From Dioscorea cayenensis subsp. rotundata (taxonomy: Eukaryota > Streptophyta > Magnoliopsida > Dioscoreales > Dioscoreaceae): DNA of 64,000 nucleotides. Where the stretch lies: assembly GCF_009730915.1 (NCBI RefSeq), contig NC_052481.1:22270233-22334232 (forward strand), written 5' to 3'. This document shows, piece by piece, positions 33,100 through 45,125 of the stretch (position 1 is the stretch's first letter; each line of letters opens with the position of its first letter). The notes below the pieces were generated by a model. It worked only from the letters and a program-made list of their open reading frames with translations. It ran no database searches and was not told the origin of the DNA. Position numbers and translations under genes: made by a program.

Positions 33100-36000
33100 G
33101 TTACACACCCTATGATATCTATAAAAAAAATTAAAACATATTTACATAATAAAACTAAACACAACTTAAATTGGAGCAGAATAATCACATCCAAATGGAA
33201 TCAATTGAATAAACATCTCTCTCTATATATACATATATATTAAAAAAAATAATAAGATATCTAAGAATCAAAGAATAAGATAAAAGAAGGACGCTTATAT
33301 GTCCAGGTATCAAACAGTACAAAAAAAAGTAATTAATTAATTAATTAATTAAGTAGAGAGGAATCAAAAGAGAAACTTTCCCAAAAGAAGTGCTTTACAG
33401 GCAGCATCAAAAGCATAATTTAAGGGATGATTAATCATGGAAAAGCATTGATTACCATATAATTAACAATTTTTGGCAGCTCTTCTGCCAAGCTTGTGTC
33501 TAACCAAAGCATTCCCACACCAAGTCAAAAAGACATACTTATAATACTTGAATAAGTATTTAATTTAATAATAAAATTATTATTATTATTTAAATTTAAA
33601 AATTAAAAAGAAATAAAGATGAGAAGGAGAAGTGCCAGTGGAGTGGCACTATTAAAGAGAATAGAAAAAAAAAAAGTCTATAGAGGGAGAAGAGCATGTG
33701 GAGAACAAAGTGATGATTTGGTGGCATTGTCTCTCTTGTATGTGCATTATAGAATAGAGTGTGGGGAAGACCCTTCTTTTTTCTCTTTTCTCTTTTTTTT
33801 TTTTAAATAAAAAATAAAAAATAAAAATTTTAAATTTCTTTGCTTGTTATTATTATAGGGCAAAGAAGGACAGTGTCTGGTAAGGGATTCATGCTATGGT
33901 ACAGTGTATGTGAGTGCGATCTACGCAAGACTAGGAAACTCTTTTCCGGGCCCATGTTCAGTTAATCGGGCCCGGGCCAACTTATGGGCCCTGATTCCCT
34001 ACTTGAGCCCGCTATATTTCCGACTCTTTAAAGTTCTTTATGGTCTTTTATCCACTTGTTTTTTAGGAGCTATAGGTTTTAAATCAACTAAAAATAAAGT
34101 ACTGGACATTATATAAGAGAGTAGACCTCTTCCGGTAGTTATTTTTAGTTTTATTTTTAAAATAATTTAGCGTTTTTTTCTTTGATGATTGCTACAAATG
34201 CATATATAATTAAGAACATGTGCACACCAGCAATGATAATCCGTTTATGCGCCTTTATTAGATTGATGGTAAATTTTTTAAGTCATAGGTCAATATTCCG
34301 AAAATTTAAAATTTTTTTATGATTTTTTATCCACATATGTTTTTAGGAGATATAGGTTTTAAATCAACCCACAATAAAGTACTGAGAGTTTTATAAGAGA
34401 GTATATAAAAATATATGTTAAATATTTGCTAATAAAAAGTGTTATAATTTCAAACCGGTACGGGTTAGGCCGGGCCCAAAATCTGAGTCAAAGAGAGAGG
34501 GGTTATGTGAGTCAATGAGTAAAATTTCAAAGTAGTCAGTAGAGAATTCACATGCACTTTAGACTTTGTTGAACAATTATTACTCATAATAATTAATAAT
34601 GGTGTGAAAACATCAACAAATCTAAGGACCACATTATATAGTTAATCATATTTCCAATTGTCATACTTTGACTTGTATAATTGACTTGAGTGTAATTTGA
34701 AACATTATTTTTTTTAAAAATTCAAAAACATCAAATAAATTTATAAAAGTTTTAGTACATTTAATATCTCTAGATACAATTGAGTCAATGTAGCAGTTGC
34801 AATGCAAGTCTATGCATAGAGACTTTCTTGAACAACTACAACTCATGGACAAATGAAACAAAGAGATACATCTAAATTACTAGATTTCAAATAAGACTTG
34901 TAAATTTTGAAACAAATGCCCATTCAATTAGTTTAATAAATAGTTCACTATATATATATATATATATATATGGTCCTACATGATCAAAACCAGCTGGCTA
35001 TAACTTTTGAAAAATATGAACAAATCACTTTGGGCCCTGTATTCATGGAAAATAAAACAAATTTTTTTTTTTTAAAAAGGAAAATTTTAAAAAAAGAGGA
35101 GCATAGTTAGAGACTAGCTAGAGAGTGTAATACTAGCTAGAGAGGGACCTCTATAATGAGAAAAGATGCTAACATATGTGGTTTGTCCAAATTCAACTCT
35201 ACAGAAGACAACTCAAAGCTTCAAAAGAAAATGAAGCTATCAATCAACTTCTCTGCCATTTTGTGACCCAGATTCCTCCCACCATGAGTGTTGTCCAAGA
35301 TTTTATCCCACATTCTACTCTCCATTATGTCCTTTTAAAGCATTATTGACACTGTTCATCTACTTTATGATCATCTTCTTAATTAATAATAAAAAAAAGA
35401 AAAAGAAAAAGAAAAACATATATATATATATATATATATATGATGATGATGATGTGATGGAAGTGTGAGAATGAGGTAATATAAAGTAAGAAAGACTCAA
35501 ATACTCAAATCCCAGGTATTTTGGCATAGTTTATATATATTCAGATCAAACTTGGCTTGATTTCAATGATAACATGATTGCTTTAGAAGCCTGTTTCTTA
35601 TTATGTTAAGATAAACAATGGAGAAAATACCAAGAATGGGTGGAATTAAGGTGATTAGCATTTGACCAAAGTTCCCTACTTGCCAAAAAGTTGGTGTTAT
35701 TTGAGCATATGATGGATGATGGATATATGATGGCTTATTATTCTTGAGCAGTGCCCATTGCTTTGGTTTTTGCTTTGCTTTGCTTTGGAAGAGAGTGCAT
35801 GCACACCTTTAAAGGGTTCTTTAACCTTTTTGTCCTTTGCATGTGGTGTGTTCTCCTTATTCTTTTCCCCATTTTCTCTTCTTTTTCTCTATGCAACCAA
35901 GAGCATCTCAATCACTTCTCCACTTTACATTCTTGTTTCAAGTTAATTATCTAATGGACATAATTATTATTCAAAATTAACTTTCATATTGGTTTATTAT

Positions 36001-36481
36001 AACAGTAAAAACTTTTAAGCTAACTGTTAAGAGTAGAAGGCATGTGAGTGTGGGCTCATGGAGTAGTACTAGAAACATTATCTAATAGCATGAAAATCTA
36101 AGCAATTGAACTATTGATGTGAACATGCAACCTAACAAAGAGAAGGATGAGATATTGAAGAGCAAAAAACTAGAGTCCATTAATGTAGCCATTTTCTTGT
36201 ACAAGATATATCTTCAGCAGGTCCAAAAACAATTACAATGATTTCAAGTCATATGATGTGCAACAAGAGAAGTGCATCATCATCATCATCATAATCCATA
36301 CACTTTGAGAATATCAAGCAAGGCCTTTGTTTCTGTCTGTCTGCACTGCAGTAGTCTCTTTTGGTAAAGTAAAAACATCTGCAAAATGCTCAAGAGAAGC
36401 ATGTATTATTTCATGCATGCATGTGGCCTGCAAAAGAATTGGAAAGGACTGGCAGGTGATTGATGATGAACCTTCTCAACT

Positions 36482-36484
<3 letters not shown>
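33100..36484. other. Gene-poor spacer
   Basis: No gene supported. Two similar ~85-base segments (about 34040-34125 and 34320-34405, period 280) share TTTTAGGAG(C/A)TATAGGTTTTAAATCAAC. TA runs lie at 34949-34971 and 35418-35441. A GGGCCC-rich patch is at 33945-34010. Confidence 0.5.
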
Positions 36485-36553
<69 letters not shown>

Positions 36554-36562
36554 ACACACACT
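36485..36562. repeat. Compound (CT)n(CA)n microsatellite
   Basis: About 34 bases of CT repeat followed directly by about 42 bases of CA repeat with one interruption (ACTCAC). Confidence 0.95.
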
Positions 36563-37290
36563 TGAGTTGATGTCTTGTGGGTCTTTCTGGTTTTCCTGAT
36601 TATCAAGAGAACATGCAGACTGTTTATCTTCTTCTTTTTGTTTTGTTTGTAGCTGATCAAATACTGATAATCTGAAGAATTTATTAATAAATATATTTTA
36701 TCTTTTCTGAGTAGAGTTATTAGGATATCATTAAAATGGTATTTGTAGTGCACTGTGTGTTTGTAGACAAGCAAATCATATAAAAAAAAGAAGTGAATTT
36801 GATTGAATTGACATCTAACTCTGTGTATGAGTGTGATTGATTTAAATTTTAGTAATGGAAATCTCTGGTTTTTTGATTTAGACATAGATGCAGGTTTCTT
36901 CAATGTCTGTCATTGTCCTGTGAACATTAAAGTGGTTCAAATGGTTTAGGTGTGCCAAAATCCTCAATATTTCCCCCCAATCAGTGGAGGCATTAGAGAA
37001 CCAGTAGAAATTCAATGAAAGCATCACATTCATGTGTTCTGTATTAACACTATTAAAACTTAAAATCAATTCAAACAACAGCAGGAACCTGTGCTCAAAA
37101 AATTGCAGTTCATGGTATGGTACCAAGAAAAATTATTGGAAAGATTCAAACAATGCTACAAAATGTTAACAAAATTGTGGAACATGAAAGATCAAATACA
37201 ATTTTGGTTATAATGTATAGATCAAGTCCCCACAAAGGAATGGAGGGGATGAAGAAGATGATTCTGACAAGTGACAAATATCCACCATTC
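36563..37290. other. Spacer downstream of zinc-knuckle pseudogene
   Basis: Non-coding. On the minus strand it is where the 3' untranslated region of the relic gene would lie. Confidence 0.4.
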
Positions 37291-40200
37291 TCAGTACCAT
37301 CGATGCATGCCGTCCATGAATCTGTCTGACGGGCACTCATATGCAAGGTGACCATCAGCACTAAAATTATGGCAGATTACCGGGGTCCCATGCAGTCCCT
37401 GCTCATGTGACGGACGTGGTCACAATTCCGACAAACCACATTGCAATGTGCCCCACAATAGTGCTAGGTGATATTTTCTCCGACAACATCAGCCTTTGGG
37501 CACTGCCGGGAAAAATGCCCAGAGATGTTGCACACGGGTTCGCTTTCGCGTTTAAAAGCAAGATGCCTGGTTTTAACTGCAATTGTTGCAAGCCTTCCAT
37601 TAGTGCAATCTGGATCAAAATGCCCTTGGTTATGGCAATTCTTGCAAATTCTCAGATCATAAGTTGGCAGCTCAAGAGCTCAGTGGTCACCGGCATGGTG
37701 GCCAGGTTTGCAACAAGAGCGGCATATGCCTTCATTGGGCCAATTGCTCGCTATGTTTCCGGGTTCTCTGCAATCCAGCACAAAGCCTTTTGAAAGCACT
37801 CAGCTGCAATGTGCCTGGTTAATTAATAGAAAAGAAGTGTAAAAATCAGGGTTATTGATAAGATAAGCATCAATCTGAAAATGTGACTGAGTTCGACACT
37901 GACTGGCAGTTGAGGCATTCTATTCCTATTTAAAACAAGAAAGAAAATAATTAAATTCTGAATCATGTCATTCGTGCAACTTTTAGATTTTTTTGGTTAC
38001 AAAACCATCAACCAGCTGCAAGGACAGCGCATTAAATGCAGAACTCAAACATCACATATTGGTACACAATTAAAGATGTTGAATCCATACCCAGGAAGAT
38101 CATGATTTTTGTTAACAGCCACATTAGTGCATTCCTTCGCAAATTTTCCAGGTCACTTGCAGGTCCTTCACAAATCCACTGGTCTAAAAAACAAAGACAG
38201 TGACTTGGAAATGTTAGAATTAAGTCTGTGAACAAAAACATCTTAAATTTATCCATAAAAGGAATGCCACATCATGACTCAAGAAATACCTTTTTTTTTT
38301 AAAAAAAAAAATCAGGAATAGGATTTAAGTAACTTCCCAAAGCACCACAATGCTTACCAGAGATGCGTGGCTCTAACAACATCTTGATCTATGTATTTTT
38401 TTTCAAAAATTTAAGGCATGCAAAACATTTCAAACAAGGTGCACATGGTATTCTTTTAATTACAACATATTTAGCAATGGCTTAGGAATCAGGTTAGAGT
38501 GGCTGACAAGCATTCAAAAAAAAAAAAGTAGGTATATAGTCATCAATCTTCTTAATGACAATGCAGCTAAAGAAAAACTGAAGGTGGGAAAGGAAAAGTA
38601 GATACGATAATGCCCCTTCTCTGATAATGCATGTAATCAGTTAATTAGATGTCATGTTCAACGAAACTAGTCTAAGAACATGCACTGATGGAGCATGTGG
38701 AAAACGAACATGTTCATGCACTGATATGAAGAGTAATGATAAGGACTCAAAACAATAAAATTGAACCAAAAACTAAATGCCTAAAAAGCAAGAAGCTGAC
38801 AAATTCTTGCTTGTAGTTCGTATATTACAAAGGTCGTGGCATATAAAGTATGAAAACTGAAAATAGGTGTTTGGTCACAATCTAAAAGGAAATGATGCAG
38901 GTGAATTAAGTTTCTAGATCTACAAAGAGTTGATAATCACCCCAAATGCTAAATCTGCTACGAATTCCCTTTTAAACATAAAAAATAAAAGTAAAGATAA
39001 ACAGGCTAACAAATTAGACGCAAAGTTGAGAAAACATAGAAGGAACAGAAGCAATGAAACCTGGAAAAGGGCCATCTATCCCCCTGTATGGATCATCATA
39101 ATAGGAATAACCCTCTGTGTGGATCTTCCATGCCCTTTTAGGACTAGTCTTGCGTGGATCACTGCAGTAGCAAAAGACCTCTAATGTAGACCTTCCCTTC
39201 CCTTTTAGGGCCAGTCTTGTATGGAAGATCACAGCAATAATAGCCCTCTGTGCAGATCTTCCGTACCCATGGAGGCCAGCCTTTTATGGAGGGCTACACC
39301 TACTGCTGCTCATCTTCAAACTTTCATGAAAACACCAGACGCTGCTTATTCACAGCATTACAACAAATCCACCACCATCAAATCAACTTCCAGCACCCCC
39401 TCTGTCCTCAACATAACATGCATCCAAAACCACCACCGTGAGTCCCCACGAAACCACCAAACTCGCCCATTGCACAAAGAAAAACAAATGAATTCCAACA
39501 GTACAACTGTTGTGCCAATTCAAAAATAACATTGCATTGTCTGATCCTGATCACCACCAGTACCTCTCCACCTCAATCCCAATTAAACACTAGCCCATGC
39601 ATTATTTTGCATCAATATGCTGAAGAATTCCGAGCAAATGAATTGATATTACACAAAGAATCTAGCAGTATCAGTACTGCATAAAATGATAATGTTTAGG
39701 TGGACAAGGATTGAGATGAATTCAAGCAATATAATTTTTCATATGAATTAAAGCAACAGTTGCATAAAGGTCATTCTTTGATTTAGAATCTATGTTGGCA
39801 CCCTCTGATTTCCAATGTCTCTTAACAGAAATTAACCAATACAAACACAAAAACACTTTTCTATTGCAAATCCGTGGCTCTAATAAATGACCCAACATAA
39901 AAAAGAAGCGAAACACACCAAGATCCAAATATCCAATCCAAAATAAAATCTTTCTAAGCTAATTCAAAACATTTAAGTAAGATCTCAAACTAAGAGCAAA
40001 GCAAGGTAGAAAAAAACAATAACAAGACATTACAATCACAAACAAAAGAGAAAAAAAATAGCCACAAAATAAGCAATTGGAATCAATTCGAAAAACTGAA
40101 TCAAAACAGAGAAGCTAACGAACAAAAATGGCATGAACTCCTACAGAGATCGAAAATGCCCGAAATCATCTCAAAAACACCGATTTATGAAATTTTTTTT

Positions 40201-40310
40201 AGATTTTAGCTGGAATTTAAATAGCATAGATTTTGAGATTACCGATCGCTGGAGATTTGGATTCTCAATGCTAGGGTTTGCCCGCATCCCGCCATTCCTT
40301 TTTCCTTTCC
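37291..40310 (-). pseudogene. Decayed CCHC zinc-knuckle protein gene (plant CNBP/HEXBP-like)
   Basis: On the minus strand, 37822-37291 reads as a string of CCHC knuckles with the plant family's spacing: GICRSCCKPGHHAGD, RICKNCHNQGHFDPDC, HFSRQCPK, CRNCDHVRHMSRDC and DGHLAYECPSDRF. It ends DGMHRWY and a stop at 37291. An upstream exon trace near 38180-38090 (KFAKECTNVAV) joins to HIAAEC through an apparent GT-AG intron, so the copy is not processed. At 39060-39310 a 66-base (22-codon) unit resembles the Arg/Ser/Tyr-rich N-terminus of this family. A leader-like AAACCCTAGC with a GT donor lies near 40275. Stops and frameshifts interrupt several knuckles, for example DH then stop near 37690 and a one-base loss in the CWNCREPG-type knuckle. 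Cysteines are also lost. The intact family binds single-stranded nucleic acid. Confidence 0.78.
39055..39310 (-). repeat. 66-bp (22-codon) tandem repeat in pseudogene
   Basis: Three to four diverged units. On the plus strand each has CCTCT(G/A)(T/A)GT, GATCTTCC, CCC(T/A)TTTAGG-type and CAGTCTTGTATGGA-type blocks at 66-base spacing. On the minus strand units read like KIHTEGYSYYDDPYRG and RKICTEGYYCCDLPYK. Confidence 0.7.
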
Positions 40311-40721
40311 ACCAGCGCGCTATAATATTTTATAAAATGCGGATTCGGGTGTGCGGTAAAGATCCGAAACCCGTTAAGACTTCACTGGTTTTGTAAAATA
40401 CCAGTATTATAAATTTTTATAAAATTAAGTTTTAAATGTTTATTCACATACACAGACACAACAAGATTTGTTATTTATAATGATTGATATTTTTTTTTTT
40501 ATATTTTTGTTTAAATTGATAATAAAATGAAGAAAAAAAAATAGGTTCGGAACTTAATTATAATAATCACTATTTTCTGAAATATTTTTGACAAATTATT
40601 TATGTATCAAAGACATCCTATAAATTTGGGTGATTAGATTTATTTGCAAATAAGTAAGATAAAGTAAGCCAGAAAAGTTAAGATATAAAGCCTTGATTAA
40701 AATAAGCGCTATGTGCCAAAA

Positions 40722-40752
<31 letters not shown>

Positions 40753-42873
40753 GAAATGATCAAAGCTATCTGAATTAACCCACAGTACATCAGAGCGTGA
40801 TCAAGTTTTGTTCTACAACCAAAGGCTCAGTATCATAAAAAATGAGTATGAAATATTTATGAATTTTTGAATTCGAGCCTCACAAGATGCAATGATGATA
40901 ATAAATCCCCGATTGTAAAAGCAGATTTACTGTCCAAATCTCATATTGGATGGATGATTAATTTTCGATTCGTGCACACACTCGTGCACACAACACTTGC
41001 CGTTTTCTATAAAAAATGTATATATTCTACATTAATGAGGAATTTTTCATGGTATTGATAAATTAATATACAAGACATTGAGGAGGCATCAAATAGGCAT
41101 TCTAAATAAGAGATGTTGTTGAGCATGGTTGACAAATGAGAAAATATTCAAAATATTCAACAAGTTGTTCACAAATACTTTTTTTATTTTTTTGGCATGC
41201 CCCTGATGAACAAATTCCAACATGGTGTCACAAATACTATCTCCAAGAAACATGGACATCATTCTGCATATCTGAAATATAAATATGATCAGCAAATAAG
41301 AGGTTTGGAAAGGCAAATTTGCAAATAAAACATTGATAACAACAAATGATATTGAGAAAGGTACCACGAAAAGATTGGGTCTCTCTTGTTCTGCTGTCAG
41401 AGGACAATTTGCGAGGGAAATGCAACCTGGAGATGAAAACAGAGGTGTCTTCATCAGTCAAGATAGTCCTGGGGGATTCATGAACGAGATCATTAGATGT
41501 TGTCTGCTGACACAGTTGAATCATAAAATAATGCCTTTATAATCAATTCTAAGAAGTGAATGTCTGCATTCTTGTTTTGCACAGACAAAAAGTATGGTGT
41601 ATCACAAACAAATGGTGAGTTTGAGATTCTGGAAAACACTGAAGATACATGAAACAAGAGTAATAACAAGGAGGACACTGAGCAAAAATTGGCAGCCATT
41701 ATAAAACTCAGATCTTCTAAATTCCTCCAAACTGTTTTCATCTCTAAACTTCAATGTATTCCTTCCCCCCACGAAAAGCAAATTTTTCTGTTGAACAGCA
41801 AGAATTTATTATGCTTCATGAAAAACATATAGCAGAAGTAAAAAAACAGACCATAACTACAAATAGAAATGAAACTATTTCATACAATTTTAAAGAATGA
41901 CAAACATGTCTTTTTGAAGTTACATACAATCAGGAAAGAATAATCAAATATGGTTGCTGCAGGAGGTATCATACTCATAGTACATAGCTACTTCAATCTC
42001 AAAAATTTACAACATGAGATGATGTAGAACAGCATTGCAAGTATGTAACTTGGAGACAAAAGGATATCAAAAAGAGAATACAACATGAGAGAAAAAATTC
42101 TATAGCCAAACAAAGGAAAACAACCTTCAAATGACCTAATAAAATTCCCATCATTCCACAAGACTATTCTCAAATCTCAAACTATCTATTCTACAATAGT
42201 CTTGTTAGCCACAAGTAATCCCAGTAGCTCATTCAGCTATGAAAATCCTTCCGTCAAGGTGTTACAAAGTTATCGGTAAGTATAGCAGTGATCAAACACC
42301 TAAGAAATTTCAAAATTGATTCGCAAATTAAAAATCAGCAGAGAAAACAGCACAAATAATTTTTCTCAATATCCCTTTAACAAAAAAATTGGAATGACAT
42401 ACACAATCTTCTCTATAGACCATGAAACCCAACATACAACACTGTGAATCTTCTCCAAAACTTCAAATCAGGTCAAGAGTGTCCATAAATCCCATACAAA
42501 AGGCAAGAATACGGGAGAAGCAAGTATATATTATAAAAAAATTTATAGCAGCAGAAGCAGCTATATTCCCATCACAGATAGATATACAAAAGCTTTAATT
42601 CTCAACTCAAACAAAATCCAGTTACATCTCTGTAAAAGATTAGATACAACCAAATAAATCATAGAGGTCACATTGAGATTACAAAGCAACTATAATGCCC
42701 TTCAAACATTTACATCATCTATGCTATCCTGCACAGGACTATTCACACACACAATCATGCAATCAAATTCATGGCTTATAAACATTAACAAAGTTAAAGC
42801 ATTTCTTTCCTAGTTCAGTATCACTGAATCAATTTACCAAAAAAAAAAAAAAAATTAAGGAAAAATACCTTTT
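40311..42873. other. Spacer, and likely 3' region of U11/U12-31K
   Basis: No recognised gene. It contains (TAA)n at 40722-40750. Small open frames near 41240-41540 have no known match. The part nearest 42873 is presumably the 3' untranslated region of U11/U12-31K. Confidence 0.4.
40722..40750. repeat. (ATA)n microsatellite
   Basis: Trinucleotide AAT/ATA run of about 29 bases. Confidence 0.93.
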
Positions 42874-43653
42874 TTAATCATCCTCGCCACTTTCATCGCT
42901 AAAATAGCTCAACTTCTTCTCCTTCTTCTTCTTCTTCTTCTCCTTCTTTGAATCTAAATCCGGGTCCATCACCTCCTCCCTCCCTCTAGCTTTCTCCTCG
43001 AAATCCCTAGTGTCCACCACTGATGCCCAGTTATCATCCTCAAATCCTAATTCATCCCCGCCATCAAAGGCACCATCATCCCCACCACCGTCTTCTCTCT
43101 GAGCCGCTCTCCGAGTCTTCTTAGGGTTTGGTCGTTCCCTAGCCCCCAACTGGTTACGCGGGCACTCATATGATAGATGTCCCCCTTCTCCGCACTCATA
43201 GCACCGACTCTTGTCACGATAAACGCGGCGCCGGATGAACTCCGTGGCGCGGCCGTTATCGGTGGCGATAGAAGCCGAAAGGGTCCGCCCATTGAGGATT
43301 TTCCCGTTCATGGCAGCAGCCGCCGAAGACGCATCGTCGCGGGAGACAAAGAGGATAAAGGCCACACCACGGCTGGCGCGAGTGGCACGATCCTTGAGGA
43401 CAGTGACACGGGCTACCTTCCCGAAGGTCGAGAAGATGGTATGAAGATCAGAGTTTGTCAGCGAGTAGTCCAAGTTCGAGATATAGACCGTCGATTTCGA
43501 TGGAGCCAGGCCACCTGACCCGCCGCTGCCGCCACGACCGCCGGAGCCCTTGGAGGATACGCCGGCGCCATAGTAGGAGGTGGAGGAGGGAAGAGGGTAG
43601 TGGTAGCGGATATCATCGTCTTCGTCGTCGCTCTCGCGAGGCCGGCGACCCAT
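42874..43653 (-). CDS. U11/U12-31K: U11/U12 small nuclear ribonucleoprotein 31 kDa protein
   Basis: Component of the minor (U12-type) spliceosome, nuclear, with RNA-chaperone activity in known plant members. A single uninterrupted 259-residue frame starts at ATG 43653 ([14 protein letters not shown]). A Gly/Ser-rich segment (about 29-48) is followed by the family block [20 protein letters not shown]. An RRM spans about 54-134, with RNP2 VYISNL at 56-61 and RNP1 RGVAFILF near 95-102. A single CCHC knuckle [14 protein letters not shown] is at 151-164. The acidic/basic tail with a polylysine run ends [10 protein letters not shown], also conserved. RRM plus one knuckle separates it from SR proteins with RS tails. 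Head-to-head with CYP97A. Confidence 0.95.
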   Translation of the reverse strand: MGRRPRESDDEDDDIRYHYPLPSSTSYYGAGVSSKGSGGRGGSGGSGGLAPSKSTVYISNLDYSLTNSDLHTIFSTFGKVARVTVLKDRATRASRGVAFILFVSRDDASSAAAAMNGKILNGRTLSASIATDNGRATEFIRRRVYRDKSRCYECGEGGHLSYECPRNQLGARERPNPKKTRRAAQREDGGGDDGAFDGGDELGFEDDNWASVVDTRDFEEKARGREEVMDPDLDSKKEKKKKKKEKKLSYFSDESGEDD

Positions 43654-43758
43654 CTCTTTCTCTCTCGATCTTTTTTTGAATATCTTATTAATTATTATAT
43701 CATCCTATGATATTGTAAAATTTCAAGCAACTCCTTCAAATTTTCTATATTTTCATAT

Positions 43759-44245
43759 GGTTTAATTGCATACAGGTCCCTGTAATTGTGTACTTTCTGC
43801 CTTTTAGTCCTTGTAATACTTTTAGGTACATTTAAGTCCTCATATTTGATCGAGTTGAGACTTTCTAGTCCGCGGCATAGATGCCGTTAACTTTGTCGTT
43901 TCTTTTGAGCCGACGTGACTTTTTCTATTATGAAATTGGGGGACTAAAAAGTCCCAAATTGATCAAATATGAGGACTTAATTAGACCTAACTGCAAATGT
44001 GACTTTTTTTATTACGAAATAGGGGACTAAAAAGTCCCAACTCGATCAAATACAAGGACTTAATTGTACATAACAGCAAATATTTAAAACCATGCCAGCT
44101 CAAAAAAAAGGGCGAAGATAACGCCATCTGCGCCTCAGACTCGAAAGTCCCAACTCGATCAAATATGAGGACTTAAATGTACCTATTACAAGGACTAAAA
44201 AGGCAGAAAGTACACAATTACAGGGATTTATATAGCAATTATACC
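43759..44245. mobile_element. Mutator-type foldback MITE with 9-bp target duplication
   Basis: A 487-bp element whose ends are GGTTTAATTGCATACAGGTC and, inverted, GGTATAATTGCTATATAAAT. Both continue into CCCTGTAATTGTGTACTTTC, and the arms match for over 100 bases. It is flanked by identical TTTTCATAT at 43750-43758 and 44246-44254. The centre holds several copies of a unit with GGGACTAAAAAGTCCCAA and TCGATCAAATA-GAGGACTTAA. Non-coding. It sits ~100 bp upstream of the U11/U12-31K start, in the shared head-to-head promoter region. Confidence 0.88.
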
Positions 44246-44254
44246 TTTTCATAT

Positions 44255-45091
44255 TAATCCTGAATTAATTCAATAATAAAAAATAAAATAAATTCATTTA
44301 AAACTGGATTTTTTTAATCATAAAATTAACCATATATTCTCTCTGTTTTTTTTATCTGTCACAAATATATATATAATAAAATAGATAAACTACAAATTTA
44401 TTAAAAAAATAAATATATCAAATACAATATTTTTTTATCTGTTATTTTTTAAAATCAAGAAATATTTATTATTATTTTTTCAATAATACCTTTAATACTC
44501 TATTCGACTCTCTTGTTAAAATTAAATATGAGGGAGGATTGTACAAATATAAATTAGTGGTAATTTGAAAAAAAAAATTAATTTTTTATAAAATTTTGTA
44601 AAATAACTAATTTTTTTGATAATTTATTAACCACCACATAACAGATAAAAAAGATTGAGAGTATATTATAAGATAATTTTTATTTCACCTACTAAAATAA
44701 AACAACAAATTTCTAATTATATTATATTTTCAAACCACCATTAAATTAATTTTTTTTAAAAAAATATTGTTTTTATTATTGTTTACTTTCCCAAATATGG
44801 ATAAGCCTCCTCCCTCCTGCGTAGCAGCCTTAACTACTCAACCATTGCGACAGTGACAAAAATATTATAATTTTATTTTATTAATAATTTTGAATTAATT
44901 AAAAAAAAAAAAGAAAATAATATTTTGTGGGCCGGAAGCCCATGAAAATGGCTTGAAAAAGATTCCAAACAGAGTTTGTCTGGATTCTCCCACCTAAACC
45001 GCCAAATAAAAGACCACGTCTTTAACTAGAAAACCTCATCGTCTTCTACACGACTGCATTTCCTCCTCTCTCCCGCACATCGCCGATCCAG
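44255..45091. other. Spacer and CYP97A promoter
   Basis: AT-rich to about 44930, then a short stretch with GGGCC (about 44930) and the CYP97A leader. No gene is visible. Confidence 0.5.
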
Positions 45092-45115
45092 TGAGAGAGA
45101 GAGAGAGAGAGAGAG
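45092..45115. repeat. (GA)n microsatellite in CYP97A leader
   Basis: A GA run ending about ten bases before the CYP97A ATG. GA-rich leaders are common in plants and may bind BBR/BPC proteins. Confidence 0.9.
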
Positions 45116-45125
45116 GAGCTCGGCA

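Noticed and set aside
37407-37793. 128-codon plus-strand open frame
   Set aside because: Antisense to the zinc-knuckle relic, whose knuckle motifs on the minus strand explain the region.
41237-41524. Minus-strand small frame ending at a plausible GT donor
   Set aside because: No recognisable homology and no partner exon found; may be part of a long 3' region of U11/U12-31K or nothing.
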